Assembly: GCF_037975245.1 (NCBI RefSeq)
Contig: NC_092577.1
Location: forward strand, 11,972,013-12,036,012
DNA: 64,000 nt
Reading direction: 5' to 3'
Origin: Apostichopus japonicus
Lineage: Eukaryota > Echinodermata > Holothuroidea > Aspidochirotida > Stichopodidae
Notes under the pieces: generated by a model
Seen by the model: only the letters and a program-made list of their open reading frames with translations
Database searches by the model: none
Told to the model about the DNA's origin: nothing
In this document: positions 47,430 to 59,554 of the stretch, piece by piece
How the letters are laid out: the number at the start of each line of letters is the position of its first letter
Position numbering within the stretch: position 1 is the stretch's first letter
Translations under genes and position numbers: made by a program

Positions 47430-50400
47430 TAGTACTTTAATTAAATCTAAATCACTGAAAGCTTCCGCATGAGATGAGTTTTAAGGAGTTCTTTGAAAGT
47501 CAAAATGCTGGTGCACGACTTCAGTTTAAGTACTAGTGCATCCCAAAGACGAGGGGCAGCAACCTCAAAAGACCTATCACACCATGAGTGTCTGGATCTC
47601 TGTTCCCGAAGGAGAAAATATGTTGCTTGAACGAAGGTTCCGTGATGGTGAGTAAAACTCTAGCACCTCAGAGATGTAAATTGGAGCCATTTTGCACAGG
47701 AACAAAACAATGAGCAAAATTTTGTAAATAACTCTATAGGAAATTGGTAGCCAATGAAGTTCTCGAAGTATAGGTGTTATATGACAGGATTTTCTTGACG
47801 AAGTAACAATCCGTGCAGCAGTTTTTTGAAGGCGTTGAAGTCTGGAAAGCTGTCATTGTGGTAGACCATACAAAAGTGAACTTCCATTATCAAGACGAGA
47901 AGTATATAAATGAGTGAACGATTTGCTCAATGGCATCACGATTTAAGAATCTTCGCATTTGACCAATATTCCGAATGTGAATTAAAGGTGAACGGATAAC
48001 ACTAGAGATATGAGGCTTCATGGCCTTGGAAGAATAAAAAACAACACAGACTCCTAGCTTTTGAAGCAGGACAAATTGGGGAGTCACCTATTTTAATGTA
48101 AGGGATGCTGATCTTTGGAAGCAGTTGGCGGGATCGAAAAAGCAAAAATTCAGTTTTTTCATCATTTAACTTCAAGAAATTTTGCTGCATCCAATCACGA
48201 ATTTCTTGAATACACCTTTCCGTGGTTTTAATTGATCAGCTATCATGATTTAAAGGGGAAATGGAGCTGGGTATCGTCGGCATTAACATGATAATGGAGA
48301 TTGTACTTTAGTATGATATGTGAACTGGATATGTGTAGATGGTGGTTGGTAGATGGTGGTAGGTGGTTGGTAGATGGTCGTGGTTGGGGACCAAGAACTG
48401 ACCCTTGTGAAACAGAATAATCCAGAACAACAGGATCAGAGATGGAGTTACCGATGCCGCACTCATGCTGTGGTCTTTGTGATAGATATGACGTACACCA
48501 ACTGAGTGCTCGATCTTGTAAGCCAAGATGATTTTTGAGTCTTAACAAGAGAATAGTAGTCAGCAGTGTCGAAGGCAGCACTTAAGTCAAGGAGCACAAA
48601 GACAGCAAGCTTTCCGTTATCCAATGCAAACAGGATGTCATTATTTAGCCTGATAAGAGCCGTTTCTGTCCCGTGATATTGCTTGTAAGCAGACTGGAAA
48701 ATATCAGATAAATTGTTTGCAGCAATATGATCATAAATCCTACAAGAGACAACACGTTTTCCTAAGGTATTTTAAGTTAGCAACAGGGCGATAGTTCTCC
48801 AAGCTTTCCTTGTCTAAGCCAACTTTTTTCAAGGGTGGGCGAACGTAAAGCAAAAGTTTGACTCTCTGGAAAACGGCCGGATGATTGAGACAAATTAACA
48901 ATATTGGTGACAAATGGAACAAAGACATCACTGTTTTATTAGGGATGTTGGTACAGGATCGAGTTCACATGATTTCGGAGCAGATTTCATCATAATTTTC
49001 TTAATCTCTACCTCACCGGCAGGTCCGAACATGGATAGTGTTTCAGGCGATGTAACTTTACACTGTAACTGGCAATCTAAAACAGGAGTGCAAAACTTCT
49101 GGCAAAATTTCTGGCAGGAGTGCAAAACTTCTTTTCAATTTTTTACACAACAAAAATTGAGAACCGACTGGCCAATGATTTATCAGAATCAGTTGATATT
49201 AGTACAGGATCTTTGGATTTGTGTAACAGTTTATCAACGGTTCCGAACAACTTCTTCTGATCACCGGAGCTGTTGGTGACTTCTGTGGAGTAGGAACACA
49301 CTTTGGCTTGTTTGATAAGGGCAGCGACGACATCACGTTGTTTGCAATAGTCCTGCCTGTATACTGCAAGCTAACCATTCTCCATTTACGTCCCAGCTGG
49401 CGACGCATTTTACGCGCGGCACGAATGTCATCATTGAACCAAGGCGATGCCGAATTCAGTTTCTTGATGCGGGTTTTCACAGGAGCATGAGCATCCATTA
49501 TATTTTGTAGAATGCTTTCAAAGGTAGTAACATATAGGTATCAAGATCACGTACATTCTCCCAAGGGAATATTATAAAGATGTGTTTTAACATCCTCACA
49601 AAATTTATGAATGTCAATGCTCTTCAAGCGACGAGGTGTTGGTGAGGTTTTAGTGGTTTGTTAATGCATAAGGATGTCATGATAGCAAAATGGTCCGATA
49701 AACCTGGATGAACAGAAACTTTAGTAATACGAGTGTGGCCACGTTCACGGGTAATTAGTAGATCACGGCAGTGACCATAGCGATGGGTGGGCTCAAAAAT
49801 ATGTTGCACAAATCCATAAGTAGACAATAGGTCCATGAATTTGGAGACATTTCTGTTAGAAACATCATCCACGTGGATATTAAAATCGCAGGTGATAATG
49901 AGTTCGGAAAGATGCAACAGGTAATAGTGATCAGATTTTCAAATTCTCCAAGAAAAATGGAAAATTCACATGTTGACCAGAGATGGTTCTTTCAGTGCGG
50001 TAAATGATAACGAGACGGACTGTCTGAGAGTGACATGTAAGTTCAGCATGAAGAGATTCAACAGCTGCATAATCGGTGTGATTTTCATACACATTTACCG
50101 CCAAGTTAGACTTATAAAGAAGCCCAACCCCTGCTCCAGTTTTCTTTGGCCAAGAAATATGATGGAAACTATAACCTGCCGGTAAACATGCAGAAATTAC
50201 ACTGTTGTCACCTGGTTTAAACCATGTCTCGGAGATAGCAAACAGGTCTAACTCAATCTACAAATTCAATACTATTGTTTGGTAGAGATCTGGCATTAAG
50301 GGTACAAAACTGAAAATTAGCTGGTTGCCTGTCATTTGATTACTGAGCATTTCGTCGCTTGCCACAACCAGTCTCGCACCTCTATGTGTTTTCCATGGGG

Positions 50401-50472
50401 TGGACTTGCGACATATACCAAATGACTTTATGATGTTCAGTACACAAGGAAGTAAACTTATGGTGCTGTCAT
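47430..50472 (-). mobile_element. L2/CR1-like non-LTR retrotransposon, decayed
   Basis: Frame pieces on the minus strand follow the order of an L2/CR1-type protein. The endonuclease comes first (around 50230-49700: ISETWFKPGDN, YSFHHISWPKKTGAGVG, LVIIYR, TCDFNIHVDD, LSDHFAI). The linker has DAHAPVKTR and SPWFNDDIRAARK (49498). Reverse-transcriptase pieces are KSCELDPVPTSLIK (48930), LENYRPVANL (48770), FDTA..., SVSQGSVLGP and YHVNADDTQLHF (48250). The C-terminus reads DRSFEVAAPRLWDAL ..TFKELLKTHLM (47570-47470). Frameshifts and stops are frequent. The N-terminal region is interrupted at 50472 by the Tx1-like copy and continues at 52610. The 15-base target duplication of that insertion (50458-50472) lies in this element. 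Confidence 0.85.
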
Positions 50473-52609
50473 GTGCTTTTTACTTGACCCGCCCTGCGGG
50501 GAATCAGAACGTCACGGCCAAACGGCACTATCCAACCAGCTCACTCTGACAAATAAAAAATCATGTCAAGCGAGCCAAAAAAGCAAACACGCCCACCAAC
50601 CAGCAGAGTGAGCAGACACAAACCCCCAACCACCCACTCAAATATTCGCAAAACCACAAATGACGACCAGCACGCAGCGAAACAAAACACGCCTCCCCAG
50701 CACACCATCGCCCAAAAAAGGCAGCCTTAGATAAACGGCAAAAATCGCCTTCAACATGAAGGCGAATGTCACACTTCAACGCCTACGGGACTGCCTGCCA
50801 ACTGGCAAATTTTCCCGTAAAAACTATATCACTATATCACTATATCACAAAAACTATTCCTCAACAAAAAAAAAATCAAAATAGCATAAACACAAATAAT
50901 ACTGTGCAACACAGCAACAGAACGAACTGGAGGATCTACTTCATATAAAACAAAGCCCTGAACGTTCAACAGGGGGAAACTCAATAAGAGCTGAGCAAAT
51001 GACGCGCACCACCCTACCCTGCTTGGGGTACTACTATACGGTTCTATGTTGCTAAACAGCGCCGGGACCCTCCACGCAAGTGCAACCCGCCCACAAAACG
51101 TACAAAATATGAACAAGGCAACCCTGGGTCAGTTCCCGCTACAAACAATTGCTTAATAACAAAAAGGTTAATTTACTTCCCAGATGAACCACTCTAACCC
51201 CCTCCCCTCCCCCCTCTTCTCCAGTTGTTGGTAAATTAAAAGCTCTTGACAAGCTCTGTATCACTCGATCAATATATGAAAATATTGCTCTCTCCAACCG
51301 CACCAGGACGCGACGCGGAATTGGGTTCACCGCGCCCGGGTACCACAAGATGGGCTAAACAAAACGATTAGTAACGATGACTTTCTCCAAGATCGAAAAC
51401 CATCGGGTGTCAAAGGTTTTGAGCCTGCTCTCAAATACCTCAGCCCTCTCGTTCCAGGTTACATCACAAGGTGCATCGTAGCCGAACCATATACCATTAA
51501 TTTTGATATTCTGATCCGACCACGATGGCACTGAATGGTAAGTCTCTGTATCTCCAGCTACCAAGGCGAAGGCCCTTTGTCTTGTTCGGATTCAACCTCG
51601 CCCAGGTAGCTCTCTCAGAGATAGATAAATCCTCCGAGAGGGCGCGAAAGGACCACAGACTCGAAACAACACACGTGACGTCAGCTGTATATTGAACGCA
51701 TTTCACTTTGACACCCCATGGCAGAACGCATGAAACAAGTCTTGAGTCCCTTTCCAAAAGACGGGAGAGGGACTAGCTAAAAAAAAAGTCATAGAGACAG
51801 AGAGCACTCCTGGCGCACCTCCGCCCTACATTAAAACCTCTGAACAAAACCCATGCACGATCACAGGACTGAAACTTTCCTGATACAAAACAGAAATCCA
51901 TTAAAAAAGATTTGGGTGCAACTGAAACGTCTCCAATACATTCATTAAAAAACTGCGATCCACCATGTCAAAGGCCTTCTGCTGGATCACGCTCAATTAC
52001 AAATTCGGTAAAGTCGCGCAAGTTCTGCTGGATGCAATGACCTTCACTGCAGATCATACGGATCGCTCGTATGGAAACTGTCAACCCCTCTACCTTACTC
52101 AGTAACGTGACACCCTTTTGCCGGGCCACGTCACTGGTGAAACGTAAATCGTACGTATAAAGACCCTAAAGAGCTTGCAAGGCATCAACCTCTCCAGGCA
52201 CAACAACACCCTTGCTCTTTAAAATACTAAACACTTGCACCGGTGGAACCGCTTGTTCATCGGTGGGGACAACTTAACAAGTTAAGGACAACTTAACAAC
52301 TCGGCTATCACGGCGCGAAGCCATGATACCAGAAGGTGGCTAGGCCACGGAGGAGCAATACACAAAACAAAACTAATGACAGACTTGTAAAAGTAAGAAC
52401 GAAATGTATTCTATAAAAAGTCAACGCATGTATATACTTGTAGCACGCACGCACACACTACCACACAAGCAACCACACCCGCCTGGTGGGAAGTAACGTA
52501 CGGTACAGCACAGAATAATAATAATAGTACTAAGGTACGGTGAAAAGCTGTAGTAAATGGAGAGCGAAACAGAAACACGTCCGCACTCCACGAGAGCCAA
52601 CTAACAATA
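50473..52609 (-). mobile_element. Tx1-like retrotransposon, internally deleted copy
   Basis: On the minus strand it begins near 52609 with the same 5' end as the 8559 element (TTGGCTCTCGTGGAGTGC) and the start of ORF1 (52330-52150, GEQAVPP.QVFSILKSKGVVVPGE). It then skips to the reverse transcriptase (52080-51500: around FLMNVLETFQLHP, ADVTCVVSSL, LNPNKTKGL) and the C-terminus, ending ..GTCAAGTAAAAAGCAC at 50473. The end of ORF1, the endonuclease and part of the palm are missing; length is 2.1 kb against 4.75 kb. It is flanked by a perfect 15-base direct repeat TTATGGTGCTGTCAT (50458-50472 and 52610-52624). Both element ends are present, so the loss is internal. Confidence 0.87.
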
Positions 52610-52960
52610 TTATGGTGCTGTCATTTATGGCAGTGTTAAGTTCAAGCAGTTGGTCTCTGTTATAAGTTGCTTTAACATCCTGTACATTACACCGGCATTA
52701 CACTGGCTATTCCCTAAAACTCCACAGGGGAGGATTATACAAATCAATACTCCCATTGTCCAGTTAACGAAGCTATTGTACAGTACACTTCCAGTGAATA
52801 GAAAACTGAGGATTAAAAGTCACTTGGCCAAGTTCAAGGTTGGCTGCACAAGCTTAAAAAAGATCCATGGTGACTTCTTGCACTTCTTTATGCGACTGTT
52901 GGCTGTTATAACCTTCGTTGTACAACGTGACGTGTCACGTGTGTGACAAGTTACGCAAAT
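52610..52960 (-). mobile_element. L2/CR1-like retrotransposon, N-terminal remnant beyond the Tx1-like insertion
   Basis: On the minus strand ATYNRDQLLELNTAINDST (near 52670-52612) runs straight into the frame at 50458 (ISLLPCVLNIIKSFG), showing that one element was split. The 5' limit of the element is not clear and is set loosely at 52960. Confidence 0.65.
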
Positions 52961-53879
52961 GCCGTAGAATAAAGACTTTGCATCCTTTTAAGCCCCATAT
53001 ATTTATGGAAAGACAACTTTTGTTCAGTGTGGAGTTTTGAACAAAGGTCCATATTTTACATGTTGACCATCGACGTACGGACGGAAAGGCATCTTATGCC
53101 TCCATTTTTTTGGACACCCAAATGTTGGGGGCCCCTAAATGTGGCTTTCCCTTCGGCCACCCTACCATGGCGACCACCGAGACTCGCTCTAAGGAAAATT
53201 AACTTTTAACATGACAACCGTTGCTATGGGAACTGAGAAAGCCATAGTTATTAGAGCTCTTTTCACTGCTCGTTGGAAATTTCAAAATGTTTCTAATTTC
53301 CTTAAACTGTTTAAGCAACTGGATGGGAACAAGTTTTCCAAGTTTTATAGATTAATTTCGTGAGCTAAGGAAACTGTAAGTAATTTAGCGACTCATGACG
53401 TCATCACACGTGAATGACGTGATTATCACATATTGTCTGTTGTTTTGACTAAGAAAATCTTTCCAAATTTGCAGGCAACCGTGAGGACTTTATTACGTGT
53501 TGGCCACTTAAGTCACATTTTACCTTATTTGACCTCTGATCTTTACCCTTTCCTTCTAGATGTCTGCGAGACACAGGATTCTAACATGTTTCGTTGAAAA
53601 TCGGGTTAGGAGTTTTTAACACAAAATTGCGGTATTTACAGACACACGCTCAGACGCACACGCACACACACGAACATATTTTTTCCTACGCTTCGAGACA
53701 TGGACTTACGTTGGTCACCTTGGGCCACCCTACCATGGCGACCTCCGAGATTCGCTTCTAAGAAAGATTAACTTTTTAACATGACAACCGTTGCTATGGG
53801 AACTGAGAAAGCCATAACAGACTCAAATGGTCAATTAACCACAATATGTCATCTACCCAGCTAACATACAGCGTAATAA
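52961..53879. repeat. Non-coding stretch with a 90-base direct repeat
   Basis: Segments 53157-53248 and 53731-53817 are nearly identical (CACCCTACCATGGCGACC.. through TTAACATGACAACCGTTGC.. to GAGAAAGCCATA), 574 bases apart. The middle contains a CA-rich run (53640-53672). No gene seen. Confidence 0.7.
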
Positions 53880-54255
53880 TATGGTTGTGTTTACGTTGTT
53901 GTCCGCCCAACGTAACGATAACGTAAATTGAACGTAGCAACTTACGTAATATCACAATTGTGATAAAAACGTTAACGTTTTTAAAACGTTAGCGATTAGT
54001 TATATTTACGTTCGAATATTACGTCCACACAACGGTAAGTTTTACGTTGACATGGCGTTGTAGTTTCGTTACCTCATAACGTAACAGACTTTACGTTGTA
54101 AATACGTTAGCATGTTTTGTTTTATTTACGTTTATATTATTCGGTAATACAATGTCACACTTTACGTTGTAAAAACGTTAGAAAATTCCGTTATAATTAC
54201 GTATAAATTATACGTAAATACGACGTTGGTGAAATACGTATATAAAACGTTCTAA
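53880..54255. repeat. ACGT-dense island
   Basis: Over about 370 bases the tetramer ACGT occurs some 22 times, mostly as AACGT, TACGT or ACGTT, in both orientations, where one or two would be expected. The neighbouring sequence on both sides lacks it. It may be the subterminal repeat zone of an unrecognised DNA transposon or a binding-site cluster. Confidence 0.8.
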
Positions 54256-54628
54256 CTTCGTCAAGAAAATAACAAAACAAGATTTAATTTAATTTTCAAT
54301 GTTTCCTGTTTATAGAGGCCAAATTCAAAATGTTTCTGTGGTTGTAAAGAAAACGCTTATTATTAGCTTATCATGATATACAGCACTAACGTAAACAGTT
54401 CCGTGCATAGGCCTAAATCGAAAGCTGATCAAGTTATATATACCAATAACAGCTGTCGAACACTTTAATTAATTAATGAGTCGCCGTGGATGAATCATTC
54501 TTGATCATATTATATTAGACTCCAAGGATAATTAACGCTTCTTCCCCCAAAGTCCCACCCAACCGTTCATATATTCTAACGCGGTTCCACGTATCCTCAG
54601 ATCAGGAGTCCATCCCATTTACAAAGTC

Positions 54629-55014
54629 GTTATAACAACTCATACATATAATACTTGCACCTTAGCCTACTAATACTATGACGACAATCACAAGTTCACA
54701 ATGTACTTATTCGCAGACCACACGCCGGGAAACCTGCATGCATGCATGCATGCATGCAGGCCTTATTATTTACTGTACATCCTGCATGTTAATCTAAAAG
54801 AGCTTGATCGGCCTTGCATCAGCAGTATACGGTTGTTTTTAAAACCCGCTGGTAGCAAATTCCTGATACAACTGGGCATAGGCGTACTAGTCTAATTTGA
54901 TTTGGGGGGGGGGCTGTAACGATTTGCCCGAAAAATATAACCAAAATTTGTTAATGTGCATATCATATAGGCATTCATCCGTTATTACATCACATGCCAA
55001 TAACATAAAATCAT
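54629..55014 (+). repeat. Interspersed inverted repeat, left copy
   Basis: 386 bases from GTTATAACAACT to ATAACATAAAATCAT, almost the reverse complement of 60712-61092. It contains a GCATGCATGCAT array (54738-54762) and a G run (54905-54914). Outward of both copies similarity stops. It may be a repeat family in two orientations or the long ends of one larger element. Confidence 0.85.
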
Positions 55015-55514
55015 TTTCCGTGTTTATTACCCTTCCATATTGCTTAGAATTATTGGGCAAGTCGTTACAAAAATAATGATAATAATAATATAAGTTTAAC
55101 CATTGAAAAACGCATTGCAAATTATTCTTCTTTCATTAGGTGCCCGAAAAATTCTCAGCATATTTCCCGAATTTTCACCCAAAAATTTGGTTGGGGCTGC
55201 ATCCCCCGCCCCCTACGCCTACGCAACTGGGTCCGTACGACAACCCGGTCCTATCCGTGCAGCGTATGAAAGTGTTCATGTGATGTGAGCGTGATTCTAT
55301 TAGGAACTGATCATCGGCAGTACGCACCAAAGTAAGAAACTACCCAAAAGTGTCTTCATTCTTTCAACCAAAGAACTCAGCGGAACTGGGGATTAAGTGC
55401 TCTTTCCTAAGCAAAATTGCATGTACAGATCTTTTACGCGCAATCGCGGAGTCCGTCAAGATCAGAAGGTATCAACTCGAAACATTCACTCAGTGGAACA
55501 CTCACAGCACACTA
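55015..55514. other. Non-coding stretch
   Basis: No gene recognised. The piece 55140-55230 (AATTCTCAGCATATTTCCCGAATTTTCACC.. then a C-rich run) has the look of an interspersed repeat continuing the one at 54900. Confidence 0.4.
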
Positions 55515-57160
55515 CACTGTAAAAACACTTGGGTCATTTTTTGACCCAATTTGACCCAGCAACTTAGTGGAATCTCCACCAGCCCAGGTTTGGGTCAATT
55601 TGACCAAGGATCTGTGTCATTTGACATCTGACCTAAAACTGGGTTATTTTGACCCATATGCTACTTTGACCCATATGCTACTTTGACCCAGCTTTTGACC
55701 CAGTGGTTAGTGCAATCTCCACCAGCCCAGCAGATTGGGTCAAAAAAATTGACCACGTAAATGGGTCAAAGCTGAATTTACATTTGCAGTTGCAGGAAGG
55801 CTATAAAAGAAATGACGTAAGACTTCGATTCCTAAAGATAAATTAATTTATTCAAATCACAAAGTGGTGTTACAATAAAGCATGCAACTTCTTCTATTTC
55901 ACATATAATTATCGATATTCATTTTGTTTTATTCCAACTAGAACATTATAGTAACACTAAAAATCAGAGTAATGTGATACCCATAAAACTAAACAAACAA
56001 TGAACACAAGAACATAGGCTAAGTCTAATGTACCAACTGAGAATCATTGGAAACTAAGCAATGTTCCTTAAAATCCTGACATACTTAACTAAAACAACTG
56101 ATCATTTATTCATGTGCACAAATTTTAGTTCACTGAGGAATATGTTCTGTACTACTTGAAAGACTAATTGTTGATCTCACAGCTAGGTTTGCTGCAGTGT
56201 TTGTAATATTAAGTTAATCAAGACTGGAGCATGCACTCACTCTCTACTTGTATCCTTAGTCACTGTAGTAATTTGATTATTAGCTAGCATTTCTAATTGT
56301 TTTTAATGAATATAAATAAACAACATTCCATAGTTATCAATTGTATAAAATGTTAGGTATACAAAGAAGACATGTAGTACATCAATGGTGGCTGTAAGAA
56401 ATCAAATATTTTGGAAAGCTCAATGTTTGGTGGGGGCTTTGTCAATGTCAAAAGTCAAAGACAATATCAAACATATTTTGCAGTGGGTTGGTGTGGCAAG
56501 ACAAACCCTTTGGCCAGCTGCCAATTAATAAAATCTTGCAAGCATATCCCAAAGGTGATAATTTCCTCAGTAGTTCTTGTACCAAAGCAGCATTAGATTT
56601 GAATGAGGAAAAGCTGTTTATAACATACAGTACAAGAGTTATAATCACTCAAAGTCATCAATAAATGGAAACACTGTGAATAAATATTTTTTCACCACCA
56701 ATATGTTACAATATGTATTAAATTTTCAGTTGCTCAGGCAAAAAATGTACATCAGTCATGCTTTTGGCTAGTTGTGCATGTATGATGTATGGTTGGAACA
56801 CTAGTTTTGCACCACTGTTTGTGAGGCAGTTTTGCTTCTTTAGTCCCTCTAAACTTAACAATAACAAATACCAAATGAAACCTTGTTCAAGGTAATATAA
56901 CATGCCGACATAAATAGAAAACAACTTTGTCACATTATGTAAATTAAAAACCTCATGTAATCATCCCATCATGTTAATGACCATGAACTAAGTGTTAACC
57001 TAATGTTGCACTGCCCAAGGTTTACAGGAGATATGTTCATATCCCTTATATGTGTTTTGAGAAAATTATACGATAAAAGGTTACAATGTATAAAAAAAAC
57101 AACAAATAAATCATATTAAACACTACTTTTGACAAAGTTGTTTACATACCTTTTTTTCTC

Positions 57161-57490
57161 TTACTGACTACTTAAAAAAGCACGTAGGCTTCTTACTGAA
57201 GGGGATGTCGAAACCTTTCCTTTCCCTTCACTAAGCTTAAAGAGGAATTTGTGTATAAATTCCCAGGTTGTTTGACACTGGCAGGGGTAGGATATGTCAA
57301 ACAAGTACAATGATTTGAGACAAATATCAAAAGCTGCAATCAAATCTGTTGCTGGCAGAGCAACCCCTTCGATGATCACAAATGACTGAGTCGGATACCT
57401 TCTATCACCAAATGCAAGGACGAATGGCTGCTTTCGAGTTCTATCTTGCTTAAGCTCATCTTCCATGAATTGAGAAAGATTGGTCCCAAC
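57161..57490 (-). CDS. Exon-like open frame inside the CACTA-like element
   Basis: A minus-strand frame opens right after a good splice acceptor (TTCTTTCTTCCAAAG, exon from 57490) and runs VGTNLSQFMEDELKQDRTRK, then PFVLAFGDRRYPTQSFVIIEG, ALPATDLIAAFDICLKSLYLF, DISYPCQCQTTWEFIHKFLF and a Ser/Val-rich end before TAA at 57161-57163, about 109 residues. Composition is protein-like (balanced, with Trp, Cys and conserved-looking Phe-Asp spacing) rather than AT-driven. I do not recognise a named domain. Similar segments may occur in uncharacterised proteins carried by animal CACTA-like elements, but this needs a search. It could be the last exon of a transposon-encoded or captured gene. Confidence 0.5.
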   Translation of the reverse strand, partial: VGTNLSQFMEDELKQDRTRKQPFVLAFGDRRYPTQSFVIIEGVALPATDLIAAFDICLKSLYLFDISYPCQCQTTWEFIHKFLFKLSEGKGKVSTSPSVRSLRAFLSSQ

Positions 57491-57889
57491 CTTTGGAAGA
57501 AAGAAAATAAATTGCTGCTTTCAATAAACACTTAATTCTGTTGTCACTAATTTAAATAATTAGCAAATCTTTTCACTTGAATCATTACCATAGCAGATTT
57601 AAGATTCTGTTGACCTCAAATGACCTTGGACCTCCATGAAAAAATAGAGGGATCATCTACTCACAAAGGGCTACCTACATACTAAGTTTAAGGTTCAAGC
57701 AACTTAACTTGGCACCTGACTGTTATAAGTGAAAAATCATCATGACATTTTATGCGATTTAATTACATACCAGTAGGAATGACTGAGGATGTAGGAATAT
57801 CAGTTACTTAGCCTACACAGTTAAAAAAAATTGACCCTTATCCCTTACTGAGTATATTGTATGTAGACTGTTCAAGATAATGGTATTAG

Positions 57890-58060
57890 TACCTTTGGGA
57901 TCTGTTCTTATGTTGCACTTTACAGGTGTAGGCTTCTTTACTTCTTTCGGTGTTGCTTCTTGTTTCTTAAAGGCATGGGATCGTTTTCGGGCAATCTTTC
58001 CTCAAGATAGTCTGTAGCAGGATGTTTCCAATGGGCTTTTGTGTAACATGCTACCTATAG
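57890..58060 (-). pseudogene. Second exon-like segment inside the CACTA-like element
   Basis: Minus-strand frame CYTKAHWKHPATDYLEERLP..NDPMPLRNKKQHRKK (58053-57950) ends at a stop. In the next frame it continues EVKKPTPVKCNIRTDPK up to a possible splice donor region near 57895. The charged, Pro/Lys-rich text and a single shift suggest a decayed exon upstream of the one at 57161-57490. Confidence 0.4.
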
Positions 58061-58163
58061 TCCACAGATAAAAATAGGACATATATAGTTAACTTCAATT
58101 GTTCAATTACACCGACTATAGTCTTGGCAAAGACTAATTGTTGGAGTATATCATATTTTACTG

Positions 58164-58413
58164 CAGTGGCATAACCAGTAGGGGAAAAGCCCCCAATTGG
58201 TCACCCCATCCGCCCCAAATTGACATACAAGTAAATTAGTAAGATAGAAATGATGAACCATTTTACATCTTGTCCACCCCTTAAATACAAGAATTTTATC
58301 CCTCCCCTTACACCCCTTCCCCATATCTTGTCCCCCTCCCATTGCACAGACTCCTTGCTACCCTTCAGCTCTCCCCCACCCCACCACCACTAAAAAGTCT
58401 GATTATGCTACTG
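58164..58413. mobile_element. hAT-like MITE, 250 bases
   Basis: The ends CAGTGGCATAACCAG (58164) and CTGATTATGCTACTG (58413) are inverted repeats with a few differences. The flanking 8 bases are TTTTACTG (58156-58163) and TTTTACTA (58414-58421), 7 of 8 identical, the target-duplication size of hAT transposons. It sits inside the CACTA-like element. No coding capacity. Confidence 0.82.
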
Positions 58414-59554
58414 TTTTACTACATTTAATAGCACACTGTTAACTCTCTGTTCAGCAAGATAGCTATTAACAAGTAACATTATACTAGTCTTAGCCTCTAA
58501 CGTTATATTTAGTTAAACTTACGTAGTGAGGTTAGGCCTATGCTTTATCAAAGACCAAACGTTAGGTCTAACATTACAGCTATCTATGTATCACTATCAG
58601 TATCACTGTATCAGGGTAATTATGGCCTTGTCTGAACCACGGCGCTCGCAGCACTAATAACATGTTACTTAGGCCTAGCCTATCATCATATCTACAATGG
58701 CATACTATAATATAGTATTTAACTAATAAACGTTGCGAGCGCCTGTGGCCTGAACTAGTCAGCATACTTTGGCGTATATTTACCTTTGAATATTGGTATT
58801 TACATTGGCAAACCCCAGTCATCAAGGGTGGAACTAACAAACGTGTCCATTTTCAGAGCCCATCAAAGTTTTTGATTCAACTTAGACTGCCTTCTTGGTC
58901 CTGAATTTACGTATGGTTTGTAGATTTGTGTGACGGTGTTCAGCTGTCGTCTACGAAAGGCGTCATGCAAAAACGCTGATAGTGGTCACATGACATAACT
59001 TATCCAATGAGAAAAGTCTTTGAGAGTGACCCAGTGCAAAAAGTCAAACTTTCATCGAGCTATTTCACAATTTCAAACAATCTTGCGTAATAACTCAACC
59101 AATACGACCCATTTCTGGGTAAAGTATGGCTGACTCAGCAGATGGGTCACACAAAATGACCCAGGTGTTTTTACAGTGTAGTGGTCCTGTTTAGCACCAG
59201 AAAACCCATATCATAGAATTCGTAGCCTCGGTAGAATTGCATTAACTATCATAGCCAGTGCGATAATCTGATATAGCGCCATCGCTCTGATGTTCCACGT
59301 ACTCGAAGGATATTGTCAGCCTTCACAGAATTGCTCCTTTCGAATCCGTTATCCAGAAAAGATAATGCCAATGCCAATGCCAATGCTTTAGGAATCACAA
59401 ATGATTTCGAGTTGGTTAGCATCATGTTTGATCTCTAGAGTAAGGCAAAATATGTCACCAAAAGCAGAACTAGTATTGTTCGATACAGGTGACAAACGCC
59501 TACAGTGGAATTACGACCTTCCTTACCGGTTTCGAACCTCTGGACATACGATCA

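Larger units (their letters stand above)
55515..59178. mobile_element. CACTA-like (CMC) DNA transposon, 3.7 kb
   Basis: The ends CACTGTAAAAACACTTGGGT (55515) and its near inverse ACCCAGGTGTTTTTACAGTG (59159-59178) are 19/20 matching inverted repeats. The flanks are TA on each side (55513-55514, 59179-59180). Subterminal TTGACCC/GGGTCA words cluster within about 270 bases of the left end and again before the right end. These are CACTA-Mirage-Chapaev traits shared with 28028-32823, though the subterminal words differ. It carries exon-like open frames on the minus strand and an internal hAT-like MITE. Confidence 0.9.
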
